Numbered from the stretch's first letter, positions 48,887-58,314 are shown. The stretch is 64,000 nt of DNA from Comamonas composti DSM 21721 (GCF_000429845.1 NZ_AUCQ01000018.1:48257-112256); one strand, 5' to 3'. The notes: a model not told the origin generated them from the sequence alone. Numbers and translations are program-made.

Positions 48887-48926
48887 GTTACCCATGGGGA
48901 CGGCCGTGGCCGATCCCATGGGTAAC
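48887..48926 (-). other. Near-perfect 40-nt inverted repeat in the lpxH leader
   Basis: GTTACCCATGGG (48887–48898) and CCCATGGGTAAC (48915–48926) are exact complements; inside, CGGCC-GT-GGCCG also pairs. On the minus strand it is followed by TTTGCTTT, so it could be a terminator for the cyclophilin genes, or an operator or processing site for lpxH. Confidence 0.75.
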
Positions 48927-48998
48927 TCGGCGCCGGCATGAAACAGGCCTGAGAGCGTCAACATGCTCCCATGCTTTGTCGGGCCGGCGCCCGGGCAT

Positions 48999-49505
48999 TT
49001 ACAGGGCCACGGCCTTTTCTATGACCACGTCCTCTTTGGGTACATCCTGGTGAAAGCCGCTGCGGCCGGTCTTGATGCCGCGAATCTTGTCCACGATCTC
49101 GGTGCCGTTCACCACCTTGCCGAACACGGCATAGCCCCAGCCCTGGGCCGTGGGCGAGCTGTGGTTGAGAAAGCCGTTGTCGGCCACATTGATGAAGAAC
49201 TGGGCCGTGGCCGAATGCGGCTCGCCGGTGCGGGCCATGGCCAGGGTGTACTTGTCGTTCTTGAGGCCGTTCTTGGCTTCGTTCTCTATCGGGGCGCCGG
49301 TTTCCTTTTGCTTCATGCCGGGTTCAAAGCCGCCGCCTTGAATCATGAAGCCATCAATCACGCGGTGAAAGATGGTGTTGTTGTAGTGGCCATTGTTCAC
49401 GTAGGCGAGAAAGTTCTCGGTGCTCTTGGGCGCGTTGACGGCATCGAGCTCGATGGTGATCACGCCTTGGCCGGCGATATGCAGTTCGACTTGAGGGTTG
49501 CTCAT
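48999..49505 (-). CDS. ppiB: Cytoplasmic peptidyl-prolyl cis-trans isomerase (cyclophilin)
   Basis: A 168-residue cyclophilin with no signal peptide. Active-site segments are [41 protein letters not shown] (quoted in part) and [17 protein letters not shown]. It lies 54 bp after a second, exported cyclophilin, the common betaproteobacterial pair. Confidence 0.95.
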   Translation of the reverse strand: MSNPQVELHIAGQGVITIELDAVNAPKSTENFLAYVNNGHYNNTIFHRVIDGFMIQGGGFEPGMKQKETGAPIENEAKNGLKNDKYTLAMARTGEPHSATAQFFINVADNGFLNHSSPTAQGWGYAVFGKVVNGTEIVDKIRGIKTGRSGFHQDVPKEDVVIEKAVAL

Positions 49506-49559
49506 GCAAATTCCTTGGTTGGTGAGGTGTGGGCCTGGGCCACAGGGCGTGGCGCAGGA

Positions 49560-50150
49560 TTATTTGACTTGCGTGGCCGAGACAATGGTCACCGGCTGGA
49601 CGGGAACATTCTGAAGCATCCCCCGGTTGCCCGTAGGCACCGTGCGGATTTGATCGACCACATCCATGCCCTGGATCACGCGGCCGAAGACGGCGTAGCC
49701 ATGGCCGTCGGGCCTGGGTGCGTTGAGCATGGCGTTGTCCACGACGTTGATGAAGAACTGCGCCGTTGCGGAGTTGGGGTTGGTGGTGCGGGCCATGGCA
49801 ATCGTGCCGCGGTCGTTCGTGAGGCCGTTGCGGGCTTCGAGCTCGATGGGCGCACGTGTGGTCTTCTCGCGCATGTCGGCATCCATGCCGCCGCCCTGGA
49901 TCATGAAGCCATCCATGACGCGGTGAAACACCGTGCCGTCATAGTGCTTGTCGTTCACGTACTGCAGAAAGTTGGCCACGGTCTTGGGTGCCTTGGCGGA
50001 GTTGAGCTCAAGCACGATATCGCCCTTGCTGGTCTTGAGCAGCACCTTGGGCGCAGTGCTCGTGCCTTGGGCCTGAGCGGGCAGGCCGACGAAGCCGATG
50101 ATGAGGGCCGAGGCGGCCAGGGCAAGCGAAACCTTGCGGCGTGTGGTCAT
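49560..50150 (-). CDS. ppiA: Periplasmic peptidyl-prolyl cis-trans isomerase (cyclophilin)
   Basis: A 196-residue exported cyclophilin. The signal peptide spans about 1–28 (RRKVSLALAASALIIGFVGLPAQA). The catalytic core has [37 protein letters not shown] and YAVFGRVIQGMDVVDQI. It is first of the ppiA–ppiB–lpxH–mtfA run. A MITE lies 65 bp upstream of its start. Confidence 0.9.
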   Translation of the reverse strand: MTTRRKVSLALAASALIIGFVGLPAQAQGTSTAPKVLLKTSKGDIVLELNSAKAPKTVANFLQYVNDKHYDGTVFHRVMDGFMIQGGGMDADMREKTTRAPIELEARNGLTNDRGTIAMARTTNPNSATAQFFINVVDNAMLNAPRPDGHGYAVFGRVIQGMDVVDQIRTVPTGNRGMLQNVPVQPVTIVSATQVK

Positions 50151-50214
50151 GCAGATCTCCCAGGGAAAATCATATGAAGTGCGAAAACGGTGTCTGTGCC
50201 AATGGGCGCGAGCC

Positions 50215-50470
50215 TTAGAACGTGTTTACGATCTCTACGCTGCCGCATTGGAGCGCAATCGGGATGCGTTCGAGCCGATGGGGTGCAAGCAAGCCACAGC
50301 GCGAACAAATCGCCCGATTTCGCTCCAACCCTTGGGGCCAGTGCCTTTGCGGGCGGTCTACAGCGTTGCGAATCCTCGCAATAGCACGGCTATTGCTGCG
50401 GTGTCGCGCCTTGCATCCCATCCCGCACAGACACTGGCGCGGCACCGAGGAGATCGTAAACACGTTCTTA
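50215..50470. mobile_element. 250-bp MITE with 18-bp perfect TIRs and TTA target duplication
   Basis: GAACGTGTTTACGATCTC (50218–50235) is exactly inverted at 50450–50467; similarity continues to 26 of 29 bases. TTA flanks both ends (50215–50217, 50468–50470). Inside is further dyad symmetry, with a central perfect hairpin GCAATAGC-ACG-GCTATTGC (50378–50396). No transposase is encoded. TNA duplications are typical of some IS5-family groups. It occupies most of the 329-bp gap between ppiA and the TPR gene. Confidence 0.85.
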
Positions 50471-50479
50471 GGCCGGCGG

Positions 50480-51028
50480 CTATGGAGCCGATGGCGCTGG
50501 CTTGGCTGCAGGTGGCTGCAGTAGCTCGCGCAGCAGTTTGAGCTTGGGGGCCACGCTGGCCTTGCGCGAGTCCAGGTCCTGGGCCTTGTCATAGGCCTGG
50601 TAGGCCAGGCGAAGATGGATGTCACCCAGGTTCTCGTAGGCCACCCCGTAGCCGGGGTTGTTGCGCACGGCGCTCTCCAGCGCATCGCGGGCTTTGTCGA
50701 GCTGGTTCTGGCCTGCATAGATGACCGCCAGATTGTTATAGGGCTCGGGTAGCTCGGGGTAGTCCTCTATGAGCTGGCGCAGGGCAGCAATGGCCTCATC
50801 GGTCTTGCCCGAATCGGTCAGGGCCACGGCCTTGAGAAAGCGCATCTGCGGATCCCGTCCGTTCTTTTCCAGGTAGGCGTTGGCATGTTCAAGCGCCTGG
50901 GCGCTCTTGCCTGTGCGCAGCAACTGGTTCACCTCGCTATAGCTGTCGGCATGGGCGCTGCCTGCGGCCAGCAAGGCGGCCAGGAGCGTCAGGCGCAGGA
51001 GGGCGCTGGGGGAGTTGCTTAGAGGCAT
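50480..51028 (-). CDS. Tetratricopeptide-repeat protein, periplasmic
   Basis: A 182-residue protein with a signal peptide (LLRLTLLAALLAAGSAHA) and about three TPR units, e.g. AQALEHANAYLEKNGRDPQM, LPEPYNNLAVIYAGQNQLDK and PGYGVAYENLGDIHLRLA. The tail is Pro/Ala-rich. Probably a protein-interaction module in the periplasm; no partner is evident. It is divergent from cysS. The ATG at 51028 was chosen for the signal peptide. Confidence 0.85.
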   Translation of the reverse strand: MPLSNSPSALLRLTLLAALLAAGSAHADSYSEVNQLLRTGKSAQALEHANAYLEKNGRDPQMRFLKAVALTDSGKTDEAIAALRQLIEDYPELPEPYNNLAVIYAGQNQLDKARDALESAVRNNPGYGVAYENLGDIHLRLAYQAYDKAQDLDSRKASVAPKLKLLRELLQPPAAKPAPSAP

Positions 51029-51232
51029 GTAGGTGCTTTCGAGGCCTGGCAGTGGAGCCGGGCGGCGGGGGCTTATACTGCGGGCCATTGTAGCTGAGGG
51101 GTGTGCAGGCCCATGCTTGCAGCGCAGGGTTGCGCGAAGCTGCTTGTCGCAGGCATTCCTCGGTGCTTCGGGGCCTGATGGCGTGCTGCAAGCGCCTTGT
51201 GCCAGGCCCCTGTCTCCCCCTAATGGACATCC

Positions 51233-52618
51233 ATGAGTTTGCGTATCTATAACACGCTGTCGCGTGCGTTGGAGGCGTTTTCGCCGATCGAGCCTGGTCA
51301 TGTTCGCATGTATGTATGCGGTATGACGGTGTACGACCTGTGCCACCTGGGGCACGCGCGCTCCATGGTCGCCTTCGACGTGGTGCAGCGCTGGCTGCGC
51401 GCCAGCGGTTACCGCGTGACCTATGTGCGCAACATCACGGATATCGATGACAAGATCATCAAGCGCGCGGTGCAGAACGGGGAGACGATTCGCGGTCTGA
51501 CCGACCGCATGATCGAGGCCTTGCACCAGGATGCCGATGCCCTGGGCATTGCCCGGCCCGACCATGAGCCGCGTGCCACCGACTATGTGCCGCAGATGCT
51601 CTCCATGATTGGCGCGCTGCAGGCCAAGGGCCTCGCCTATCAGGCAGGCAATGGCGACATGAACTATGCGGTGCGCAAGTTCCCGGGCTACGGCAAGCTC
51701 TCGGGCAAGTCGCTTGACGAGTTGCATGCGGGCGAGCGCGTGGCCGTGCAGGACGGCAAGCGCGATCCCCTGGATTTCGTGCTTTGGAAGTCTTCCAGGG
51801 TGGAGGAGCCCGCCGATGTGAAATGGCAAAGCCCGTTCGGCGAAGGCCGCCCCGGCTGGCATATCGAGTGCTCGGCCATGGGCTGCGAGCTGCTGGGCGA
51901 GAGCTTTGATATTCACGGCGGCGGCGCCGATCTGCAGTTTCCGCACCATGAAAACGAGATCGCGCAAAGCGAGGCCGCGACCGGCAAGCCGTTTGCGGCC
52001 TTCTGGATGCACAACGGCTTCATCAACGTGGACAACGAGAAGATGTCCAAGTCCCTGGGCAACTTCTTCACGATACGTGACGTGCTCCAGGAGTTCGATG
52101 CCGAAACCGTGCGTTTCTTTGTCGTGCGCAGCCATTACCGCAGCCCGCTCAACTACAGCGATGTGCATTTGAACGATGCACGCAACGCCTTGAAGCGCCT
52201 GTACACGGCGCTGAGCCTGGTCACGGCGCACGAGCAGGCGATTGACTGGAGCAATCCCTTTGCGGCACGCTTCAAGGCCGCAATGGACGAGGACTTCGGC
52301 ACGCCCGAAGCCGTGGCCGTCCTGTTCGATCTTGCGGCCGAGGTCAACCGCGGCAAGAGTGCCGAGCTTGCGGGCCTGCTCAAGGCCCTGGGCGCCTGTC
52401 TGGGCCTGCTGCAGGATGATCCCCAGGCTTTTCTGCAGGCCGGTGCCGGGGGCGTGGATGCCCAGGCCATAGAGCAGCAGATCGCAGCGCGTGCCGAGGC
52501 CAAGGCTGCCAAGAACTGGGCCGAGGCCGATCGCATACGCAAGGACTTGCTCGAGCAGGGCATTGTCCTCAAGGACTCGGCCGCAGGAACCACCTGGGAG
52601 GCGGCCACCAAGGTCTGA
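51233..52618 (+). CDS. cysS: Cysteinyl-tRNA synthetase
   Basis: A 461-residue class I synthetase. HIGH-type motif is [17 protein letters not shown] is [10 protein letters not shown]. Zinc ligands are the cysteine of YVCGMTVYD, the cysteine of WHIECSAMG, and HHENE. All domains including the C-terminal anticodon-binding helices are present. A TTATACT -10-like site lies in the 204-bp divergent promoter region. Confidence 0.97.
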   Translation: MSLRIYNTLSRALEAFSPIEPGHVRMYVCGMTVYDLCHLGHARSMVAFDVVQRWLRASGYRVTYVRNITDIDDKIIKRAVQNGETIRGLTDRMIEALHQDADALGIARPDHEPRATDYVPQMLSMIGALQAKGLAYQAGNGDMNYAVRKFPGYGKLSGKSLDELHAGERVAVQDGKRDPLDFVLWKSSRVEEPADVKWQSPFGEGRPGWHIECSAMGCELLGESFDIHGGGADLQFPHHENEIAQSEAATGKPFAAFWMHNGFINVDNEKMSKSLGNFFTIRDVLQEFDAETVRFFVVRSHYRSPLNYSDVHLNDARNALKRLYTALSLVTAHEQAIDWSNPFAARFKAAMDEDFGTPEAVAVLFDLAAEVNRGKSAELAGLLKALGACLGLLQDDPQAFLQAGAGGVDAQAIEQQIAARAEAKAAKNWAEADRIRKDLLEQGIVLKDSAAGTTWEAATKV

Positions 52619-52667
52619 TCTGCATGGCTAGTCTGTTGTACAGCGCCTTGTGCGCCGAGGTGGCTTG

Positions 52668-53453
52668 ATGATTCCTGCCAAGCTACCGCATCCCCCCGAA
52701 TTCGAGCAGTTGCAACTGGGCGTCGATCTGCCCGTGCCCGAGGCCCAGCCCGAGCCTTTGCCCGTGGCCCCCATGGGCGCCGCAGCCAAGCCGGCTGCCA
52801 AGAGCAGCGCATCCGCGATCAAGCTGGCCTTGCCCGAGGATGTGCCGGCCTACTGGGCCGATGCCTGTCGCCAGCTCATGCGCCGCGACCGGGTCATGAA
52901 GCGCTTGATTCCGCGTTTTGCGCATCTGGCGCCCAAGCCGCGCACGGATGCCTTTGCCACGCTGGCGCGCTCCCTGGTCGGGCAGCAGATCTCGGCCAAA
53001 TCGGCGCAGGCGCTGTGGAACAGGTTCACAGCCCTGCCGGCGCAGATGACGCCCGAGTTGGTGCTCAAGCTCAAGGTCGACGATATGCGCGCCGCAGGGC
53101 TTTCGGCGCGCAAGATCGACTATCTGGTCGATCTTGCACTGCACTTCACCGAGCACCGCCTGCACCAGGAGGGCTGGCAAGGCATGACGGACGAGGCCAT
53201 CGTCGCCGAGCTCATGTCGATTCGCGGCGTGGGACGCTGGACGGCCGAGATGTTTCTGATCTTCCACCTGCAGCGGCCCAATGTCCTGCCCCTGGATGAT
53301 GCAGGGTTGATCTCGGGCATCAGCAGCAATTATTTTTCCGGAGATCCCGTAAGCCGCAGCGAGGCGCGCGAAGTGGCCGAGGCCTGGAAGCCCTGGTGCA
53401 CGGTTGCGACTTGGTATATTTGGCGCTCGCTCGAACCACTGCCGGCCACTTAG
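52668..53453 (+). CDS. DNA-3-methyladenine glycosylase II-like (HhH-GPD)
   Basis: A 261-residue base-excision glycosylase of the AlkA type. The helix–hairpin–helix is SIRGVGRWTAEMFLIF, and the catalytic aspartate is in VLPLDDAGLISG. LARSLVGQQISAKSAQALW is the typical QQIS motif. A ~50-residue N-terminal Pro/Ala-rich extension precedes the fold. GAGG lies 7 bp before the ATG at 52668. 49 bp after cysS and upstream of accA. Confidence 0.9.
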   Translation: MIPAKLPHPPEFEQLQLGVDLPVPEAQPEPLPVAPMGAAAKPAAKSSASAIKLALPEDVPAYWADACRQLMRRDRVMKRLIPRFAHLAPKPRTDAFATLARSLVGQQISAKSAQALWNRFTALPAQMTPELVLKLKVDDMRAAGLSARKIDYLVDLALHFTEHRLHQEGWQGMTDEAIVAELMSIRGVGRWTAEMFLIFHLQRPNVLPLDDAGLISGISSNYFSGDPVSRSEAREVAEAWKPWCTVATWYIWRSLEPLPAT

Positions 53454-53561
53454 ACAAGATGGGCTTGCGCCAGAGATGCGCAGGCCGTGCAAGACTCAGT
53501 TCAAACCCGCTTCCCGGGATCTGCGCGCTGAACCAGCCGGACCGGGGCAAGGAGAAATACG

Positions 53562-54539
53562 TTGGCGAAAAAAAACTTTCTGGATTTTGAGCAGCCCATT
53601 GCGGAGCTGGAATCCAAAATCGAGGAGCTGCGCTATGTGCAAACCGAAAGCGCGGTCGACATCTCGGAAGAGATCGAGCAGCTCGGCAAGAAAAGCCTGC
53701 AGCTGACCAAGGACATCTACAGCGATCTGACGCCCTGGCAGATCACCAAGATCGCGCGCCACATCGAGCGGCCCTATACGCTGGACTACGTGCGCGACTG
53801 CTTTACCGACTTTGTGGAAATGCATGGCGACCGGCATTTCGCCGATGACCAATCCATCGTCGGCGGCCTGGCGCGCTTCAACGGCCAGCCCTGCATGCTC
53901 ATGGGCCATCAAAAGGGCCGGGACACCAAGGAGCGCACGCTGCGCAACTTCGGCATGACGCGCCCCGAAGGCTATCGCAAGGCGCTGCGCCTCATGAAGA
54001 CAGCCGAGAAGTTCGGCCTGCCCGTGTTCACCTTTGTGGACACCCCCGGCGCCTTCCCCGGCATCGATGCCGAGGAACGCGGCCAGTCCGAGGCCATTGG
54101 CCGCAACATCTTCGAGATGGCCCAGCTGCAAACGCCCATCATCACCACCATCATCGGCGAAGGCGGCTCGGGCGGCGCGCTGGCGATTGCCGTGGCCGAC
54201 CAGGTGCTGATGCTGCAATACGCGGTGTACTCGGTGATCAGCCCCGAAGGCTGCGCCTCCATCCTCTGGAAGACCGGCGACAAGGCCCAGGATGCGGCCG
54301 ACGCCATGGGCATTACCGCGCACCGCCTCAAGGCCCTGGGCCTGGTGGACAAGATCGTCAACGAGCCCGTGGGCGGCGCGCATCGTGATCCCAAGCAAAT
54401 GGCCGCCTTCCTCAAGCGTGCGCTGGGCGATGCCTGGCGCCAGCTGGCCGACCTCAAGCCCAAGGAGCTGCAGGAGCGCCGCTACGAGCGCCTGCAAAGC
54501 TATGGCCGCTTCACGGACACCAAGGCCGACAGCCGCTGA
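53562..54539 (+). CDS. accA: Acetyl-CoA carboxylase carboxyltransferase subunit alpha
   Basis: A 325-residue subunit that with AccD transfers the carboxyl group to acetyl-CoA for fatty-acid synthesis. It begins (M)[19 protein letters not shown] and has [20 protein letters not shown] (oxyanion segments) and [23 protein letters not shown] start at 53562 is indicated by AGGAG 8 bp upstream and by the exact match to the family N-terminus. Confidence 0.96.
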   Translation: MAKKNFLDFEQPIAELESKIEELRYVQTESAVDISEEIEQLGKKSLQLTKDIYSDLTPWQITKIARHIERPYTLDYVRDCFTDFVEMHGDRHFADDQSIVGGLARFNGQPCMLMGHQKGRDTKERTLRNFGMTRPEGYRKALRLMKTAEKFGLPVFTFVDTPGAFPGIDAEERGQSEAIGRNIFEMAQLQTPIITTIIGEGGSGGALAIAVADQVLMLQYAVYSVISPEGCASILWKTGDKAQDAADAMGITAHRLKALGLVDKIVNEPVGGAHRDPKQMAAFLKRALGDAWRQLADLKPKELQERRYERLQSYGRFTDTKADSR

Positions 54540-54616
54540 GCGGCCGGTATCGAAATCCAGGCCCCCAGCGCATGCGCGGCCTTGATGCACATACGGCTCC
54601 CCAGGGAGCCGTTGTC

Positions 54617-54638
54617 TTAGATCGTAAACACGCTTTTA
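54617..54638. repeat. Solitary MITE-end sequence flanked by TTA triplets
   Basis: GATCGTAAACACGCTT (54620–54635), two mismatches from the terminal repeat at 50.2 kb, bounded by TTA at 54617–54619 and 54636–54638. Confidence 0.7.
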
Positions 54639-54649
54639 TGACTGGCAGC

Positions 54650-54747
54650 TTTAAAAATCAAAGCGCGTAGCGCTTGCCTGTATTGGGTTTCAGATAGGTT
54701 TGAAGCTGAAATCAAGCACTGGCAGGCGCTAGCAGCTCCTTTTTTTG
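54650..54747. repeat. ~90-bp palindromic intergenic repeat, copy C
   Basis: Arms around TAGCGCTTGCC (54668–54678) and GGCAGGCGCTAGCAGCTCC (54721–54739), then TTTTTTT. The middle (GGTTTGAAGCTGAAATC) aligns with the copy inside the COG3146 gene. It ends 18 bp before tilS and so forms its mRNA leader. Confidence 0.75.
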
Positions 54748-54764
54748 GTAGGTGGTCTTTGAGC

Positions 54765-55775
54765 ATGAACCCGTCGCCGCAACTGCAGCAGGCCGCATCT
54801 GCGGCCGTGGAGAGCGCCATGCGCAGCTTTGCGCCGGCGCTGCCGCTGGCCGTTGCCTTCAGCGGCGGTGCCGACTCCACGGCCTTGCTGCTGGCCTGCG
54901 TGCGGCGCTGGCCGGGCCAGATCGTGGCCGTGCATGTGCATCACGGCCTGCAGAGTGCGGCCGAGGGCTTTGTGGCCCAGTGCCGGCACTTTTGCGCACA
55001 GCACGCGGTGCCGCTCAAGATCTGCCATGTGGATGCGCGCAACGAGCCAGGCCAAAGCCCCGAGGATGCAGCGCGCCAGCACCGCTATGCAGCCTTGATC
55101 CAGGCTGCGCGCGAGCCCTGGGCCGATGCCCGGGGCCAGGCGCTGGCGGCCGTGCAAAGCCTGGCCCTGGCCCAGCATGCGGACGATCAGGTGGAGACGC
55201 TGCTGCTGGCGCTGTCGCGTGGTGCGGGCGTGGCCGGCCTGGCCGCCATGCCGGCGCACTGGCAGCGGGCGGACCTGGACTGGTACCGCCCTTTGCTGCA
55301 AGTGCGGGGCGAATTGCTGCGTGCCTGGCTTCAGGCTCAGGGCCAGGGCTGGGTTGAAGACCCGACGAATGTGGACGAACGCTATACCCGCAACCGCATC
55401 CGCGCCCGGTTGCTGCCCGCGCTGCAGCAGGTGTTTCCGCAGTTTCGTGCAACCCTTGCACGCAGCAGCCGGCATTGCGCCGAGGCCGCCGAGCTGCTGC
55501 AGGAGCTGGCCCGGGACGATCTGGCCACCGTGGGCAGCCCGCCGCAGATCAAGTCGCTGCAGGCCTTGAGCGCGGCACGCCAGGCGAATGTACTGCGCCA
55601 CTGGCTGCGCAGCGTGCACGGCACGACGCCATCGGCTGCCCAGCTCGATCAACTGCTGCTGCAGATAGCCGCCTGCCGCACGCGCGGCCACCGCATCCAT
55701 CTCAAGCTCGGGCATGGGTTTGTGCAGCGCTGCGGAAGCGCTCTCGATTGGTACAATTCCCAGGTTTTGGTCTAA
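54765..55775 (+). CDS. tilS: tRNA(Ile)-lysidine synthetase
   Basis: A 336-residue N-type ATP pyrophosphatase that converts C34 of tRNA-Ile(CAU) to lysidine. The PP-loop is VAFSGGADSTALLLA; AQHADDQVETLLLAL and NVDERYTRNRIRARLLP are further signatures. It is shorter than the E. coli enzyme (about 430), lacking most of the C-terminal tRNA-binding domains, as in many betaproteobacteria. An in-frame TTG at 54759 is an alternative start. Confidence 0.93.
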   Translation: MNPSPQLQQAASAAVESAMRSFAPALPLAVAFSGGADSTALLLACVRRWPGQIVAVHVHHGLQSAAEGFVAQCRHFCAQHAVPLKICHVDARNEPGQSPEDAARQHRYAALIQAAREPWADARGQALAAVQSLALAQHADDQVETLLLALSRGAGVAGLAAMPAHWQRADLDWYRPLLQVRGELLRAWLQAQGQGWVEDPTNVDERYTRNRIRARLLPALQQVFPQFRATLARSSRHCAEAAELLQELARDDLATVGSPPQIKSLQALSAARQANVLRHWLRSVHGTTPSAAQLDQLLLQIAACRTRGHRIHLKLGHGFVQRCGSALDWYNSQVLV

Positions 55776-55855
55776 TTTCGTACGAAAACCGGCGGCGCGC
55801 CAGAACCTCTGTCCTCAGCGCCGTGGCAAGCAGTTTCGTCACCCCCTACTATCCA

Positions 55856-57130
55856 ATGGCACTGATCGTTCATAAATACGGCGGCACATCGATGGGCTCC
55901 ACGGAGCGCATTCGCAACGTCGCCAAGCGCGTGGCCAAATGGGCTAGGGCGGGCCACCAGATGGTGGTCGTCCCCAGCGCCATGAGTGGCGAAACCAACC
56001 GCTTGCTGGGCCTGGCCAGTGAACTGGCACCCAGCCACGCCCAATCCGCTTACTACCGAGAGCTCGACATGCTGGCCGCCACGGGCGAGCAGGCATCGTC
56101 GGCCCTGCTGGCGATCGCCTTGCAGGCCGAGGGCCTGCCGGCCATCAGCTTCACGGGCTGGCAGGTGCCGGTGCATACCAACAGCAGCTATACCAAGGCA
56201 CGCATCGAGTCCATAGACGACAAGCGCGTGCGCGCCGAGCTTGATGCAGGCCGCGTGGTCATCATCACGGGCTTTCAGGGCATAGACCCCAACGGCCATA
56301 TCACCACGCTGGGACGTGGCGGCTCCGACACCTCGGCCGTGGCCGTGGCCGCAGCCCTCAAGGCCGCCGAAGTGCTGATCTATACCGATGTGGACGGCGT
56401 CTACACCACCGATCCGCGCGTGGTGCCTGCGGCCAAGCGTCTGAACACCGTGAGCTTCGAGGAAATGCTGGAAATGGCCAGCCTTGGCTCCAAGGTGCTG
56501 CAGATCCGCTCCGTGGAATTTGCCGGCAAGTACAAAGTGCCCATGCGCGTGCTCTCCAGCTTCACGCCCTGGGACATAGACGTCGAGGAAGAGGCCAGGT
56601 CCGGCACGCTGATTACTTTTGAGGAAGACGAAAAAATGGAAAAGGCCGTCGTTTCCGGCATCGCATTCAACCGCGGCGAAGCCAAGATCTCCGTGCTCGG
56701 CGTGCCCGACACCCCCGGTATCGCCTACAGCATCCTGGGGCCCGTGGCCGAGGCCAATATCGAGGTCGATGTCATCATCCAGAACATCAGCAAGGACGGC
56801 AAGACCGACTTCAGCTTCACCGTGAGCCAGGGCGACTACCAGCGCGCTGTGGAACTGCTGCGCGAAAAAGTCCTGCCGGCCCTGGGCGCCTCCGAAGTCG
56901 TGGGCAACCCCAATATCGCCAAGGTCAGCATCGTAGGCATAGGCATGCGCAGCCATGTGGGCGTGGCCTCCACCATGTTCCGCGCGCTGAGCCAGGAGAG
57001 CGTGAACATCCAGATGATCTCCACCTCGGAGATCAAGACCTCGGTGGTCATTGACGAGAAGTACCTGGAACTGGCCGTGCGCGCACTGCACACGGCGTTC
57101 GGACTCGATAAAACCGAAGAAAACGCATAA
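55856..57130 (+). CDS. lysC: Aspartate kinase
   Basis: A 424-residue enzyme opening the lysine/threonine/methionine pathway. The kinase motif is VHKYGGTSMGSTERI, with TTLGRGGSDTSAVA. Two C-terminal ACT domains (about 265–424) provide feedback sensing. An in-frame ATG (56636) preceded 8 bp by GAGGAAG could start a separate 164-residue ACT-only beta subunit, as known in Bacillus, Corynebacterium and Pseudomonas. The main start MALIVHKYGG is the family norm. Confidence 0.95.
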   Translation: MALIVHKYGGTSMGSTERIRNVAKRVAKWARAGHQMVVVPSAMSGETNRLLGLASELAPSHAQSAYYRELDMLAATGEQASSALLAIALQAEGLPAISFTGWQVPVHTNSSYTKARIESIDDKRVRAELDAGRVVIITGFQGIDPNGHITTLGRGGSDTSAVAVAAALKAAEVLIYTDVDGVYTTDPRVVPAAKRLNTVSFEEMLEMASLGSKVLQIRSVEFAGKYKVPMRVLSSFTPWDIDVEEEARSGTLITFEEDEKMEKAVVSGIAFNRGEAKISVLGVPDTPGIAYSILGPVAEANIEVDVIIQNISKDGKTDFSFTVSQGDYQRAVELLREKVLPALGASEVVGNPNIAKVSIVGIGMRSHVGVASTMFRALSQESVNIQMISTSEIKTSVVIDEKYLELAVRALHTAFGLDKTEENA

Positions 57131-57184
57131 GATTGCAGTTTCGCCAAAAACTGGCAAAAAAGCGCGTTACAATAGCGCCAAGCC

Positions 57185-57277
57185 GGAAACGTGACCGAGT
57201 GGCCGAAGGTGCTCCCCTGCTAAGGGAGTATGGGGTGTAGAGCCTCATCGAGGGTTCGAATCCCTCCGTTTCCGCCA
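57185..57277 (+). tRNA. tRNA-Ser (anticodon GCU)
   Basis: A 93-nt tRNA with CCA encoded. Acceptor GGAAACG pairs with CGTTTCC; the anticodon loop CTGCTAA lies between CTCCC and GGGAG; a long variable arm and GGGTTCGAATCCC T-arm follow. Type II structure and GCT anticodon give serine (AGC/AGU codons). Confidence 0.96.
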
Positions 57278-57285
57278 AGAATCTA

Positions 57286-57315
57286 AGCCCTGAGTGTTCG
57301 CATTCAGGGCTTTTT
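57286..57315 (+). terminator. Terminator after tRNA-Ser
   Basis: AGCCCTGAGTG-TTCG-CATTCAGGGCT, an 11-bp stem with one G·U pair and a stable UUCG loop, followed by TTTTTC. Confidence 0.92.
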
Positions 57316-57690
57316 CTTTTTCGGAGCCGGCTTAATTGAAGATGCTGCGCTGGGCGAGCGCACGCCGACTTTGCAGTGTGCGCCATCGATGGTCGTTGCC
57401 CTCTGAAGTTGCGATTTGCGGGCGGCCTCAAATCTGATGTGCAGCACTCTCAAAATTGAGGCTGTTTTGATAGCCAAAACACGCGGGCAACTGAGCGAAG
57501 AGAGCGCCACGCAACAGCACTGGGTCTGCAGCAAAAGCCAAGCACACGGGCCATAGCGTCATCAGAGATGCTGTATGGCAGATAATGAGAAGGATTCCCA
57601 GTTACAAGCGGGCACAGGTTCAGCCATCGCCACATCTCGACGCCAAATTGCTGAAGGGAATTTTTCCATCCTTTTCCCATTGGTCGAGTC
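57316..57690 (+). promoter_or_regulatory. tRNA–fecI intergenic region with Fur-box candidate
   Basis: No gene is supported in this 375-bp stretch; small minus-strand frames in it have no recognisable homology. GATAATGAGAAGGATTCCC (57581–57599) resembles the Fur operator and lies 92 bp before the sigma-factor start, so iron repression of the cluster is plausible. Confidence 0.4.
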
Positions 57691-58239
57691 GTGCTTGAGC
57701 GTTATTACCGTGATCTGCTGAACTTTTTGTCCCGCAAGGTGGCGGATCGTTCCGTCGCGGCCGATTTGACGCAGGAAACCTATGCGCGCATTTATGCAGC
57801 GCAAGCCTCAGGTACTGCCATCAACAACGGGCGGGCGCTTCTCTATCAGACAGCCCGCAATCTTGCCATCGACCACCAGCGGCACAATATTGTCCGAGAT
57901 GGCGTGGAAGTGCCCCTGACGGATGACGAACCTATAGATGCTCCAGGACCTATGGGACTGGAGCCCGAGGCAGCACTGGCCTCGCAGCAAGGCATACTAA
58001 GTTTGGTCGCGGCCATCGACGGGCTGCCTCTGCGTTGCAGAGAGGCGTTCATGCTCAACCGCTTTGAGGGCATGACCTACTCGCAGGTTGCAGAGCGCAT
58101 GGGCATTTCCGTCAAGGCGGTTGAGCAACACATCAAGCATGCACTTGATGTCTGTGAGCGCATCCGTTTGCAAGACCGAGGAACTCCAGGCGCAATGGTC
58201 ACAGCGCGCAAAAAACTGAATCGTTCCAAACATGGCTGA
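57691..58239 (+). CDS. FecI-like ECF sigma factor
   Basis: A 182-residue iron-starvation sigma factor. Region 2 is LLNFLSRKVADRSVAADLTQETYARIY (seen as VADRSVAADLTQETYARI) with NLAIDHQRH. Region 4 is LPLRCREAFMLNRFEGMTYSQVAERMGISVKAVEQH (seen as RCREAFMLNRFEGM, YSQVAERMGISVKAVEQH). A GTG start (57691) gives the usual beginning LERYYRDLLNFL. fecR- and receptor-type genes follow, so it should be activated by a surface signal through them. Confidence 0.92.
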   Translation: MLERYYRDLLNFLSRKVADRSVAADLTQETYARIYAAQASGTAINNGRALLYQTARNLAIDHQRHNIVRDGVEVPLTDDEPIDAPGPMGLEPEAALASQQGILSLVAAIDGLPLRCREAFMLNRFEGMTYSQVAERMGISVKAVEQHIKHALDVCERIRLQDRGTPGAMVTARKKLNRSKHG

Positions 58240-58261
58240 GCAAAGATTGCATCCGGCGGCC

Positions 58262-58304
58262 AACCTAGGGTATCTGACCCGCGACACGTCTACCTAAATA
58301 AGAA
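58262..58304 (+). promoter_or_regulatory. Candidate FecI-type promoter upstream of fecR
   Basis: CTAGGGTAT (58265–58273) and CGTCT (58287–58291), 22 bp start to start, followed by TAAATAAGAA. The same blocks with the same spacing precede the receptor gene. Confidence 0.6.
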
Positions 58305-58314
58305 ACAAAGTCCC

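Noticed and set aside
55776..55855. Lysine riboswitch upstream of lysC
   Set aside because: Only 80 bp separate tilS and lysC, too short for the lysine aptamer, and no matching conserved blocks were seen.
57304..57680. Small minus-strand frames downstream of tRNA-Ser as hypothetical genes or a transposase remnant
   Set aside because: No ribosome binding site, no recognisable motif, and they overlap the tRNA terminator or Fur-box region.
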